Of a DNA stretch of 42,236 nt, positions 22,023 through 28,203 are shown piece by piece. The position numbers were made by a program, and so were the translations under genes. Location of the stretch: the IMG/VR virus record IMGVR_UViG_3300042870_001346, positions 1 to 42,236 of that record. One strand, written 5' to 3'. The notes under the pieces were generated by a model that saw only the letters and a list, made by a program, of their open reading frames with translations, did no database searches and was not told the DNA's origin. How positions within the stretch are numbered: the stretch's first letter is position 1; every line of letters starts with the position of its first letter. Origin of the DNA: a virus.

Positions 22023-22112
22023 AGTCAGGTTGCGGAATGTTAATAATTAACTTAGTGCAAGAATTAAGCTAACTAATAGTGGCGAGGAACCACAACTAAG
22101 TTAATTATTAAC
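22023..22112 (+). ncRNA. Half tRNA-like element TLE3 with 17-bp hairpin
   Basis: It starts AGTCAGG-TTGCGGAAT like the other elements but has no T arm or 3' acceptor strand. Instead GTTAATAATTAACTTAG (22039-22055) pairs perfectly with 22096-22112, enclosing a smaller GTGG/CCAC hairpin. The copy could be a deletion product. The perfect 17-base-pair stem argues for a formed structure. Confidence 0.65.
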
Positions 22113-22123
22113 CATAAAAAAAA

Positions 22124-22155
22124 TTTGGCGGATTAAAATATTATACATATCTTTG
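22124..22155 (+). promoter_or_regulatory. Repeated promoter cassette, copy 2, driving TLE4
   Basis: TTTG (22124-22127), a 20-base spacer and TATCTTTG (22148-22155). TLE4 starts only 14 bases after the -7 element, so the element is the first thing transcribed. Confidence 0.8.
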
Positions 22156-22169
22156 TATTGTTATAAAAT

Positions 22170-22255
22170 AGTCAGGTGGCGCAAATGGATGACGGTCAAA
22201 TAGGAGATAATATCAATAGGATGAAAGTATACAGGTTCGAATCCTGTCCTGACTA
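22170..22255 (+). ncRNA. tRNA-like element TLE4, 86 nt
   Basis: AGTCAGG / CCTGACT acceptor and a standard T arm. The D-arm region is changed (GGCGCAAATGGATGACGGTC). The interior has no clear anticodon hairpin. The sequence is identical to TLE6 except for the first base. Confidence 0.8.
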
Positions 22256-22270
22256 CTAAAATTAAATGTT

Positions 22271-22435
22271 ATGGAAACGATTAATATTACAACAGAAGAA
22301 CTAAAAAAATTAGTTGAAACAGCAATTCAATTTGGGATCGATAGTCCTGAATTAGTCCCAAACCAAAAAGGAAGAGAAAAAATTGCAAATTGGATGGTAG
22401 ATAACACCATTAAAGATATAAAAGGACAAAGGTAA
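22271..22435 (+). CDS. Hypothetical small protein, 54 aa
   Basis: ATG at 22271 opens METINITTEELKKLVETAIQ, an amphipathic helical protein ending IKDIKGQR. It lies 15 bases after TLE4 and ends six bases before TLE5, so it is framed by two elements on one transcript. Function unknown. Confidence 0.6.
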   Translation: METINITTEELKKLVETAIQFGIDSPELVPNQKGREKIANWMVDNTIKDIKGQR

Positions 22436-22441
22436 TAAAAT

Positions 22442-22550
22442 AGTCAGGTGGCGGAATTGGTCACCAAAGTAAGCCGTCTCCAAGCTTTGTGTAAAAGAGA
22501 TGAATGCCTAATTTGAAAACTACTTACAGGTTCGAATCCTGTCCTGACTA
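22442..22550 (+). ncRNA. tRNA-like element TLE5, 109 nt
   Basis: Standard ends and D-arm start (GGCGGAATTGGT). The middle has a CAAAG/CTTTG stem with a long loop in the anticodon position, followed by an AT-rich variable region. No valid anticodon loop. Confidence 0.78.
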
Positions 22551-22702
22551 CAAAAATATGAAATTGAAAGGATAAATTACGTAATAGTCCAATCAATCAA
22601 GGGTTAACATCTCAAATGGTATGGATTTAGCGGTCCAAAGAGTATGGCAGGGGTTAACCATCAAAAACTTGGGAACGACCGATATGCCTTCATATTTCTT
22701 AT

Positions 22703-22788
22703 GGTCAGGTGGCGCAAATGGATGACGGTCAAATAGGAGATAATATCAATAGGATGAAAGTATACAGGTTCGAATCCTGTCCTGACTA
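22703..22788 (+). ncRNA. tRNA-like element TLE6, 86 nt, duplicate of TLE4
   Basis: Identical to TLE4 over 85 of 86 bases (first base G instead of A, giving a G-U end pair). The exact interior shared by two separated copies shows recent duplication or gene conversion. Confidence 0.8.
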
Positions 22789-22815
22789 CAAAATTAATAA
22801 TTTAAATAAACAAAT

Positions 22816-23154
22816 ATGTTACCAAATTATCATACAAAATTAAATTTTGACGATGTCATAATCGTATCAACTAAAGAATTTCCGGGGATATTTTTTCCGG
22901 CTAAGATTGAACAAATCGTTGAATGTAATTTTATGGATAAAAATTCCATTAAAGTGGGTCGACCTGTTGGTGTTTACTATCAATATAATCTTAGAACCGT
23001 TGATTACGAAGATAACCCATTTATTAATTTTCCTAATGTAGACACTAATTTCCTTACTTGGGACGAACTAAATAGTTTTGACACTTTGGATAGGTGGGTT
23101 GAAAATATGGGTTATTTTATGAAAGGTGTGATTAAAATAGAAAAGATTGGATAG
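22816..23154 (+). CDS. Hypothetical protein, 112 aa
   Basis: Starts MLPNYHTKLNFDDVIIVSTK. A beta-rich N-terminal part (FFPAKIEQIVECNFMDKNSIKVGRP) is followed by aromatic strands and a helical end. It could be a small SH3- or OB-like fold, which is speculative. It follows TLE6 by 27 bases. Confidence 0.6.
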   Translation: MLPNYHTKLNFDDVIIVSTKEFPGIFFPAKIEQIVECNFMDKNSIKVGRPVGVYYQYNLRTVDYEDNPFINFPNVDTNFLTWDELNSFDTLDRWVENMGYFMKGVIKIEKIG

Positions 23155-23203
23155 AATGAAGTTGGATATTTAGAAAATATATTCTCAAAAATCAAATAAA
23201 AAT

Positions 23204-23316
23204 AGTCGGGTGGCGGAATTGGTTAGACGCTAAGTGTGGGTTCGTAACCCTTGACCGTCTGGTAACAGATACACAGAGTAACACTCGTACAGGTTCGAAT
23301 CCTGTCCTGACTACCA
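23204..23316 (+). ncRNA. tRNA-like element TLE7, 110 nt plus encoded CCA
   Basis: Acceptor AGTCGGG / CCTGACT (G-U pair kept), a normal D arm and a standard T arm. A loop TTCGTAA on a GTGGG/CCCTT stem would give anticodon CGT, not Leu. Two extra hairpins (TCTG/CAGA, GAGT/ACTC) fill the variable region. Discriminator A is followed by CCA. Confidence 0.8.
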
Positions 23317-23505
23317 AGTTAACCACACTAAGACTAGAAACGTGGTGACGGATCGGAAAGACGACAAAACTACCACGATGCTTCCCGTAAGATCAGCACT
23401 ATTTTCAGTGGTGATTTCTCCACGTAAACGAATAGCCCAAGGCATAAGTTATGGTGGATTACCAAACCTATCCTTAATGGACGCATTAAGTGAAGTTTGG
23501 GACAT
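23317..23505 (+). other. Folded spacer between TLE7 and TLE8
   Basis: A 76-codon open frame here is not supported. Instead nested inverted repeats are seen: CTTAAT/ATTAAG inside AAAC/GTTT near 23464-23498, and CACT/AGTG near 23397-23412. No gene accepted. Confidence 0.4.
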
Positions 23506-23610
23506 AGTCAGGTGGCGGAATTGGTTAGACGCTAAACCATTAGAGATAAAATGTAGATTCTCAGTAAGGTAATATACTACATTATACAGGTTCGATTCCT
23601 GTCCTGACTA
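23506..23610 (+). ncRNA. tRNA-like element TLE8, 105 nt
   Basis: Standard acceptor and D arm. The T loop is TTCGATT. The interior is dominated by a seven-base-pair stem AATGTAG/CTACATT in the variable-arm position. No anticodon hairpin is apparent. Confidence 0.78.
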
Positions 23611-23627
23611 CAAAATAAATAAAAATT

Positions 23628-23885
23628 ATGGAAAGATTAGTGCTTGATTATACTCATTGTTCTGAACCAGAATGTTGGGAACATAATATTCCTTTTGAAT
23701 ATGAATCAAAAGAGAAATTTATATTTGATGTGATTGAATATCCAATGTTACTTAATTCTCTAATTGAATGTGTATATGAATGGATGTTGGATCCGGCTTA
23801 TGAACATAAGATAGAGTTATTAGAAAATATTGATCAATATATTTTTACATTAGATGAATGGTTTGAAAAAAATAAAAAAATATGA
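23628..23885 (+). CDS. Hypothetical protein, 85 aa
   Basis: Starts MERLVLDYTHCSEPECWEHN. A Cys/His-containing start (C-S-E-P-E-C-W-E-H) could bind metal, and the rest is helical and acidic. It overlaps the next gene by four bases (ATGA), which shows coupling. Family unknown. Confidence 0.62.
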   Translation: MERLVLDYTHCSEPECWEHNIPFEYESKEKFIFDVIEYPMLLNSLIECVYEWMLDPAYEHKIELLENIDQYIFTLDEWFEKNKKI

Positions 23886-24112
23886 AAGAAATACTTGAAA
23901 ATAAAGATGTTGGTGATTACGTACATGTTGATGGTTATACATCAATGGCACAACAAAACTTCCGTAAAACATCTATAATTGGAGTTGATTATAAATTTGA
24001 TCCTGATACAGGTGATAAATTTAAAATTCTTCAGATTGATAATGGTGAATGGTTTGATAGCCGGAATGGTGGTTGTTACTCAAATGAAAACTCAATGTAT
24101 TATATTGAATAG
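23882..24112 (+). CDS. Hypothetical protein, 76 aa
   Basis: Starts MKEILENKDVGDYVHVDGYT. A small beta-rich protein with DYKFDPDTGDKFKILQIDNGEW. It is coupled to the previous gene, and its stop codon is followed six bases later by TLE9. Family unknown. Confidence 0.62.
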   Translation: MKEILENKDVGDYVHVDGYTSMAQQNFRKTSIIGVDYKFDPDTGDKFKILQIDNGEWFDSRNGGCYSNENSMYYIE

Positions 24113-24118
24113 TTATTT

Positions 24119-24260
24119 AGTCAGGTGGCGGAATATAGACGCAGAAGTTAGAAGAGAGGGATTATCAATGTTGGTTAGTGGATTAATTACCTTGTCTAAT
24201 GGATTAAATAACACACACCAACTATTATGTGTTATACAGGGTTGTATCCTGTCCTGACTA
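24119..24260 (+). ncRNA. tRNA-like element TLE9, 142 nt
   Basis: Among the longest elements. Acceptor AGTCAGG / CCTGACT. The D arm is shortened (GGCGGAATATAGACGC). The T stem is kept but the T loop is changed to GTTGTAT, losing the conserved TTC. The interior is about 100 bases. It is the most drifted member at the T loop. Confidence 0.72.
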
Positions 24261-24318
24261 CACTAATTAAGCTAGTTTATGAACAGCCTTTGAGGTGAGA
24301 TGCTCTCATTAGAATGGA

Positions 24319-24388
24319 AGTCAGGTAACTTAACTGGTAAAGGGGGTTGCGATAGTTTCCGTTACAGGTTCGAATCCTGTCCTGACTA
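24319..24388 (+). ncRNA. tRNA-like element TLE10, 70 nt
   Basis: Shortest member and close to normal tRNA size. Standard acceptor and T arm, D arm CTT/AAG. The anticodon stem is weak (GGGG against TTTCC), with a loop containing TTGCGAT. It might be a degenerate decoding tRNA (GCG) or a minimal TLE. Confidence 0.72.
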
Positions 24389-24518
24389 CAAAATTAACTG
24401 AGGAACCGAATAAGAAAGTAGGTAATAAGGTGTGGGATAGTTACGAATAACCACGATGGAAATTGGGATTATAACTCAAGCGTAAATAGGTTATAATTAG
24501 TAAGTTAATTTTTTAAAT
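24389..24518 (+). other. Spacer with long inverted repeat
   Basis: AAAATTAACT near 24390 pairs with AGTTAATTTT near 24503, and TTATAAC pairs with GTTATAA inside. The spacer between TLE10 and TLE11 therefore folds back on itself as one closed unit. No ORF. Confidence 0.45.
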
Positions 24519-24622
24519 AGTCAGGTGAGCGGAATGGCTATCGCACTGCAAAAACAGTTCTTATTTCGACATAAGATAACCAAGTGAAAGGCACTATACA
24601 GGTTCGAATCCTGTCCTGACTG
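24519..24622 (+). ncRNA. tRNA-like element TLE11, 104 nt
   Basis: Standard acceptor but discriminator G instead of A. The D-arm region is GAGCGGAATGGCTATCGC. The anticodon-like stem ACTG/CAGT has loop CAAAAA. Two further hairpins are CTTAT/ATAAG and AGTG/CACT. The T arm is standard. Confidence 0.78.
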
Positions 24623-24632
24623 CAAAATTTTT

Positions 24633-24663
24633 TTTGTTATTTAATATATTTTTTGTATTTTTG
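24633..24663 (+). promoter_or_regulatory. Bacteroidota-type promoter
   Basis: TTTG (24633-24636), a 19-base spacer and TATTTTTG (24656-24663). It lies 20 bases before the ATG at 24684. Confidence 0.7.
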
Positions 24664-24683
24664 TATCCTAATCAAAAGACAAT

Positions 24684-24905
24684 ATGAAAAGAAAGACTAT
24701 AAATGTGGATTTAGTGAAAGAAAAGGTTAATAAGTTATTATCTAATCCAAACATTATAATGGAGGAGAAATTGGGTGTAATAACAATGATTGAGTATGTA
24801 TTACATGAAACCAACAATTATAATGGTTTTATGTATTTAACACTTAATAATGGTGAGGCTCCAAAACTTGGTACTGATGAATGGGTAAGTAGGAAATATT
24901 TTTAA
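24684..24905 (+). CDS. Hypothetical protein, 73 aa
   Basis: Starts MKRKTINVDLVKEKVNKLLS. A helical N-terminal half is followed by NYNGFMYLTLNNGEAPKLGTDEW. The protein stands alone behind its own promoter and is not followed by a TLE. Family unknown. Confidence 0.6.
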   Translation: MKRKTINVDLVKEKVNKLLSNPNIIMEEKLGVITMIEYVLHETNNYNGFMYLTLNNGEAPKLGTDEWVSRKYF

Positions 24906-24911
24906 AAAAGA

Positions 24912-24943
24912 TTTGGTGGATTAAAATATTATACATATCTTTG
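24912..24943 (+). promoter_or_regulatory. Repeated promoter cassette, copy 3
   Basis: TTTG (24912-24915), a 20-base spacer and TATCTTTG (24936-24943). It is nearly identical to the promoters at 21502 and 22124 and drives the gene at 24964. Confidence 0.8.
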
Positions 24944-24963
24944 TATTCCAATAATAAAAAAAG

Positions 24964-25311
24964 ATGGAAAAATTAAGTAAAAAATATAAGACCTATTCTA
25001 TAACAATGTACCGTAGAGGTATGGAGTTGGAAGTGATATGTGTAACCACAAGTAAGAAAAAATTTGCCGCGTTATGTGATATGCCCATCTCGAATGTTAA
25101 TAACCATGGTTACTCATATGATTTACGTTATCCAATCTGTAATGAAAATCCAGATAAGTTATACGCAAAACCAGGAATGGGTGGTGAAATAATGTATATC
25201 ACAGAAAGAGGTGTGATAAAACCGTTGGAGGACTACATTAAGTTAATTGTCGAACATAGGGAAAAATATAAATCGTATAAAGATTATTTAGAAAAAACAA
25301 ATCAAAGATAA
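24964..25311 (+). CDS. Hypothetical protein, 115 aa
   Basis: Starts MEKLSKKYKTYSITMYRRGM. A basic N-terminal part with VTTSKKKFAALCDMPISNVN could be a helix-turn-helix-like segment; the C-terminal third is a long charged helix. It is expressed from its own cassette promoter and its stop is seven bases before TLE12. A regulator role is a guess. Confidence 0.62.
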   Translation: MEKLSKKYKTYSITMYRRGMELEVICVTTSKKKFAALCDMPISNVNNHGYSYDLRYPICNENPDKLYAKPGMGGEIMYITERGVIKPLEDYIKLIVEHREKYKSYKDYLEKTNQR

Positions 25312-25318
25312 AACAAAT

Positions 25319-25408
25319 AGTCAGGTGGTTTAAAGTTGGTTCGACTCCAAGATAGGATATGGTATCGTTGCGATTGGAAATTTACAGGTTCGAATCCTGT
25401 CCTGACTA
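25319..25408 (+). ncRNA. tRNA-like element TLE12, 90 nt, with second T-arm hairpin
   Basis: Standard acceptor and 3' T arm. The D arm is replaced by TGGTTTAAAG, followed by TTGG-TTCGACT-CCAA, a second T-arm-like hairpin in the middle. No anticodon arm can be drawn. Confidence 0.75.
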
Positions 25409-25538
25409 CTGACACGCACGGCAGCCGAAATGTAAAAGCGCTCAATGATTAGGCAATGCGAACGAACACACGGTCTACCTCACAGTGCGTAGGTAAGCTT
25501 CAAGGATCGTTGACAGCTCGGAATAGACGAGCAAATTT
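25409..25538 (+). other. Folded spacer between TLE12 and TLE13
   Basis: ACGCAC near 25412 can pair with GTGCGT near 25485, and GCTCG/CGAGC forms a perfect hairpin near 25516-25532. No ORF. Confidence 0.4.
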
Positions 25539-25680
25539 AGTCAGGTGGCGGAATTGGTTAGACTCGCTAATATAGGTATCGAAAGATAGACGATTCTACT
25601 CCGCAGGGTCATATTAGTCTATCCTAAAGTGATATGAGTAGACGCAATAGGAGTTACAGGTTCGAATCCTGTCCTGACTA
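25539..25680 (+). ncRNA. tRNA-like element TLE13, 142 nt
   Basis: Standard acceptor, near-normal D arm and standard T arm. The interior is about 95 bases and includes CATATTAG/ GATATGAG-type pairing and repeated TAGAC segments. No anticodon loop is identifiable. Confidence 0.76.
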
Positions 25681-25769
25681 CAAAAGTGTTGAGTTCAAAT
25701 CCCAGTAGGGAAGTTTATAAAGTATCTAAATAATAATTTAATTTAAAAACAAAAAAATAACTTACGAAG

Positions 25770-26018
25770 ATGAAAAGTTCAAGTAGTATCATTAATAGAC
25801 AAAAAGAAATAGATAAGTTAAGAACAGAGTTGGAAACAATTTTAGCTAAAACTAAACACTTATCTAAAGGTGAAATAGGAACAAAAGGATATAATAAGGT
25901 TATAGACGAATTGAAAAATAAAATATTAGAACTTGAACAGAGAACTAAATTAGATAGGATTAAAATTGGTGAAGGTGTGGATGATTTAAGTGATAATAGA
26001 TTTAAAAGATATAAATGA
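25770..26018 (+). CDS. Hypothetical coiled-coil protein, 82 aa
   Basis: Starts MKSSSSIINRQKEIDKLRTE. Two long charged helices with heptad-like spacing (DKLRTELETILAKTKHLS, DELKNKILELEQRTKLDRI) suggest a coiled coil. It ends with a basic tail. Function unknown. No TLE follows directly. Confidence 0.6.
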   Translation: MKSSSSIINRQKEIDKLRTELETILAKTKHLSKGEIGTKGYNKVIDELKNKILELEQRTKLDRIKIGEGVDDLSDNRFKRYK

Positions 26019-26091
26019 TATTACTTCTACCGTTTTGCAGCTACCAGAAGGGCGGGATTTAGAACGATAAACTTTAAATAAAAATAAAATT

Positions 26092-26274
26092 ATGGAAAAT
26101 AAATGTTATCAAGCAACTAATGAAGATTTACGTGAATCAGATTTAGAACATTACGAAAAATTATCAACAGAATGTCATCATTGGTCGAGTGGTATTCCAA
26201 GAGCAATAAACTTTTACTATGATTATAAGAGTATGAGTATATGGGAAAAGATAAAATTAGCATTTAAGAAATAG
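26092..26274 (+). CDS. Hypothetical protein, 60 aa
   Basis: Starts MENKCYQATNEDLRESDLEH and is helical, with a basic C-terminus (WEKIKLAFKK). The TAG stop codon is part of TLE14, whose acceptor begins at 26273. This is the tightest gene-TLE junction in the array. Confidence 0.62.
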   Translation: MENKCYQATNEDLRESDLEHYEKLSTECHHWSSGIPRAINFYYDYKSMSIWEKIKLAFKK

Positions 26275-26386
26275 TCAGGTGGCAGAATGGTAGATGCATG
26301 ATGATAAAGTAGGGTTCGGATGTACTCGGAGGAAATTGATTCAGTTAGGTGTACAACTAATACAGGTTCGAATCCTGTCCTGATTA
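26273..26386 (+). ncRNA. tRNA-like element TLE14, 114 nt
   Basis: Acceptor AGTCAGG / CCTGATT (G-U pair kept) with discriminator A. The D arm is GGCAGAATGGTAGATGC and the T arm is standard. It has a long interior without an anticodon hairpin. It overlaps the stop codon of the gene at 26092 by two bases. Confidence 0.78.
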
Positions 26387-26432
26387 CAAATCTCAGGAGT
26401 AATTAATCTGAGACTGAGTGATTCGAAACACT

Positions 26433-26542
26433 CGATTGATTATGGTGTAATGGCGCACAACACCCCCCGCTGAAGTTCGAGTCTTCAGATTAGGTACGGT
26501 AACCAGGGGAGTAAGATTAAGGTTCGAATCCTTTTTAATCGG
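26433..26542 (+). ncRNA. tRNA-like element TLE15 of a different family, 110 nt
   Basis: Acceptor CGATTGA pairs with TTAATCG (one G-U). The D arm is GTG/CAC with loop TAATGGCG and the T arm is TAAGG-TTCGAAT-CCTTT. In the middle sits a second T-arm-like hairpin CTGAAG-TTCGAGT-CTTCAG. The acceptor and body differ from TLE1-14, but the plan (constant outer arms, foreign interior) is the same. Confidence 0.65.
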
Positions 26543-26709
26543 CAATTGGTAGTAAAATGCGTAGGTTGATAAGCGTGGAGAGACGTGACGCAAGGGTACA
26601 CACTAAGGATAGGTAGTAATACCCAACTCTCTAATGGTGTGTGAAGCTGGGCCCAAACTTATGGTCGCTAGGCGGGATTCTTGATAAAGTCAACCACTAC
26701 CTTTTACAT
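26543..26709 (+). other. Non-coding spacer before tRNA-His
   Basis: 167 bases without a supported gene. It contains short inverted repeats such as AGCTGGGCCC-type pairing near 26645 and no promoter match. It is probably folded like other spacers here. Confidence 0.3.
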
Positions 26710-26785
26710 GTTGGCTATAGCTCAGTTGGTTTAGAGTGCTTGATTGTGGTTCAAGAGGTCACGGGTTCGACTCCCGTTAGTCACC
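26710..26785 (+). tRNA. tRNA-His (GTG)
   Basis: An extra 5' G (26710) opposite C73, as expected for His. Acceptor pairs are mostly kept with one mismatch at the end. The anticodon arm is CTTGA-TTGTGGT-TCAAG and the T arm is ACGGG-TTCGACT-CCCGT. Confidence 0.9.
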
Positions 26786-26891
26786 CAAATAGGTTGGGAT
26801 CCCTAGTGGTAGCGGCGTTAATCATGATAATCAAGCCACAAGTATCTAGTAAGAAGTGACAGATGGGTTCGTCACGACCTAAAAATATTTT

Positions 26892-26922
26892 TTTGTTAAT
26901 ATGGTATTTTTATGTATATTTG
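26892..26922 (+). promoter_or_regulatory. Bacteroidota-type promoter
   Basis: TTTG (26892-26895), a 19-base spacer and TATATTTG (26915-26922). It lies 19 bases before the ATG at 26942. Confidence 0.75.
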
Positions 26923-26941
26923 TATTCCAAACAATAAACAT

Positions 26942-27337
26942 ATGATCAGACTAAATACAAATTTAAATAATTTAAATCACAGAGAAATTAGAAGAATTGT
27001 TGATAAAACAATAAGATATAGTGTATTTAAATTTGGAATTAACAAAAGAAAAGGATGTTGTACTGTTGTAGTTAAGAATCAAAGTAAAAACGCCGAAATT
27101 CAAAATTTTGGTGAGTATAATCCTGATACTAATACTATTTATATCTTTAAAAACAATTGTAAGAATGTTAAAGATGTAATTGAAACAACATTACATGAAT
27201 ATGCCCACACATTACAACCAATTGTAAGTAGGTATTATAAAATGTTAAAAACACATGGATATGAAAAGCATCCAATGGAAATCGAAGCAAGAAAACATGA
27301 AAAATATTGTAAAGAAGCTTGGATTTTAATAAAATAA
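26942..27337 (+). CDS. Putative zincin metallopeptidase (SprT-like)
   Basis: ATG at 26942 (MIRLNTNLNNLNHREIRRI) follows the promoter at the right distance; the in-frame extension to 26912 would overlap it. The motif TTLHEYAHTLQ gives an H-E-x-x-H zinc site near residue 84, with HPMEIEARKHEKY further on as a likely third-ligand region. The 131-residue length and the order strand-strand-HExxH-MEIEA fit small phage SprT/WLM-like peptidases. The target is unknown. Confidence 0.8.
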   Translation: MIRLNTNLNNLNHREIRRIVDKTIRYSVFKFGINKRKGCCTVVVKNQSKNAEIQNFGEYNPDTNTIYIFKNNCKNVKDVIETTLHEYAHTLQPIVSRYYKMLKTHGYEKHPMEIEARKHEKYCKEAWILIK

Positions 27338-27361
27338 TTATTAGGTTTGTACCTATTAAAT

Positions 27362-27451
27362 GGAGAGGTGGCAGAGCGGTCGAACGCGGCGGTCTTGAAA
27401 ACCGTTTTAGGGGAGACTCTAACGGGGGTTCGAATCCCTCCCTCTCCGCCA
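27362..27451 (+). tRNA. tRNA-Ser (TGA), CCA encoded
   Basis: Class II. Acceptor GGAGAGG / CCTCTCC, discriminator G. The anticodon loop is CTTGAAA, with a long variable arm (GGGGAGACTCTAAC region), and the T arm is GGGGG-TTCGAAT-CCCTC. CCA is encoded at 27449-27451. Confidence 0.94.
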
Positions 27452-28050
27452 AGTAAAGAGAACCGTGAGTCCGCGGATGGAAACAACCATAGGACGATCA
27501 AACGTCATACTTTACTTAAGACCCCACGATTAACGAAAAGTACTTGTTCGTTATGGTGTGTGACCCTGACTTGAAGGCTTCAAGGCTATGGGGGAGGTAA
27601 CACAGAGTGAAACTTGTATAATCTTTCATGAACGAGATTAATTGATTGGGTGAAATTCCGTCAGGTACATTGGAATCTCAAATTAGAAGAGTTCCCCATT
27701 ATGGATTAAGGGGGTAAGGGGCTTTAATTAGTCGTAATAGAATCCACAAGTCGTAAGAATACTGAACAATCTTACGGTACACACTCTTCTTCCGAGTGAG
27801 ACTCACCACGTAACTTTGGGGGTAGGGTGAAGATGTTCTGAGGATAGCACTGAACGCTATGTTGAAAACTCTATGACAAACCGATTAGATAAGTAAACAT
27901 GGACGGAGTGTGAAAGTACAGACCCACCGTGGATGGTTACTATTGTCTAACAAATCTTAGACATATCGGTGTGGGATACTATATCGCCAAATCTAAAACT
28001 TAAAAGGTTCTCTCAAAATGGCGTGGGGATGATTTAGAACCTTTTTTTAT
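27452..28050 (+). ncRNA. Candidate large structured non-coding RNA, about 600 nt
   Basis: No supported ORF lies between tRNA-Ser and tRNA-Ile. Many perfect stems are visible: AAGTAAAG/CTTTACTT (27451-27517), TAACG/CGTTA, CTTGA/TCAAG, CGTAAGA/TCTTACG (27752-27776), CACTC/GAGTG (27782-27798) and ATAGC/GCTAT (27844-27860). Two hairpin loops share the sequence ACTGAAC. The region ends in a terminator-like stem AGGTTCT/AGAACCT plus a T run (to 28048). Size and location in a phage tRNA array recall the ornate large RNAs ROOL and GOLLD. That link is inference only. Confidence 0.6.
28003..28048 (+). terminator. Terminator-like hairpin with long loop
   Basis: AAAAGGTTCT pairs with AGAACCTTTT across a loop of about 25 bases and is followed by Ts. 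It closes the large RNA region just before tRNA-Ile. Confidence 0.55.
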
Positions 28051-28122
28051 TGTCACGTAACTCAGCGGTAGAGTTCTTCCCTGATACGGAAGCGGTCATA
28101 GGTTCAAATCCTATCGTGACAA
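28051..28122 (+). tRNA. tRNA-Ile (GAT)
   Basis: Acceptor TGTCACG / CGTGACA (begins with T, unusual for Ile). The anticodon arm is CTTCC-CTGATAC-GGAAG and the T arm is ATAGG-TTCAAAT-CCTAT. Confidence 0.93.
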
Positions 28123-28128
28123 CACAAT

Positions 28129-28203
28129 GTCTTCGTAGCTCAGTTGGTTTAGAGCACTAAACTTTTAATTTAGGGGTCATGGGTTCGAGCCCCATCGGGG
28201 ACA
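28129..28203 (+). tRNA. tRNA-Lys (TTT)
   Basis: Acceptor GTCTTCG / CGGGGAC with G-U pairs. The anticodon arm is CTAAA-CTTTTAA-TTTAG and the T arm is ATGGG-TTCGAGC-CCCAT. Confidence 0.94.

Noticed and set aside
23342-23572. 76-codon open frame across the TLE7-TLE8 spacer
   Set aside because: It runs into TLE8, and its sequence is explained by inverted repeats and the tRNA-like element.
23979-24257. 92-codon frame overlapping gene 23882 and TLE9
   Set aside because: It is a shifted frame of the accepted 76-residue gene and then translates the TLE.
25681-25712. T-arm fragment GAGTTCAAATCCCA after TLE13
   Set aside because: The stem has a mismatch and there is no acceptor partner. It is probably a remnant and too short to call.
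21362-26386. CRISPR array
   Set aside because: The repeats look regular at first glance, but the constant blocks are the two ends of a tRNA fold, the intervals are irregular and contain genes, and no cas gene is present.
21362-26386. Reading all TLEs as ordinary tRNA-Leu genes
   Set aside because: Most lack a 5+7 anticodon hairpin, lengths reach 142 nt, and real Leu tRNAs are present at 20106 and 20374.
27347-27574. 75-codon open frame over tRNA-Ser and following DNA
   Set aside because: Most of it is the tRNA gene read in frame; the rest falls in the structured RNA region.
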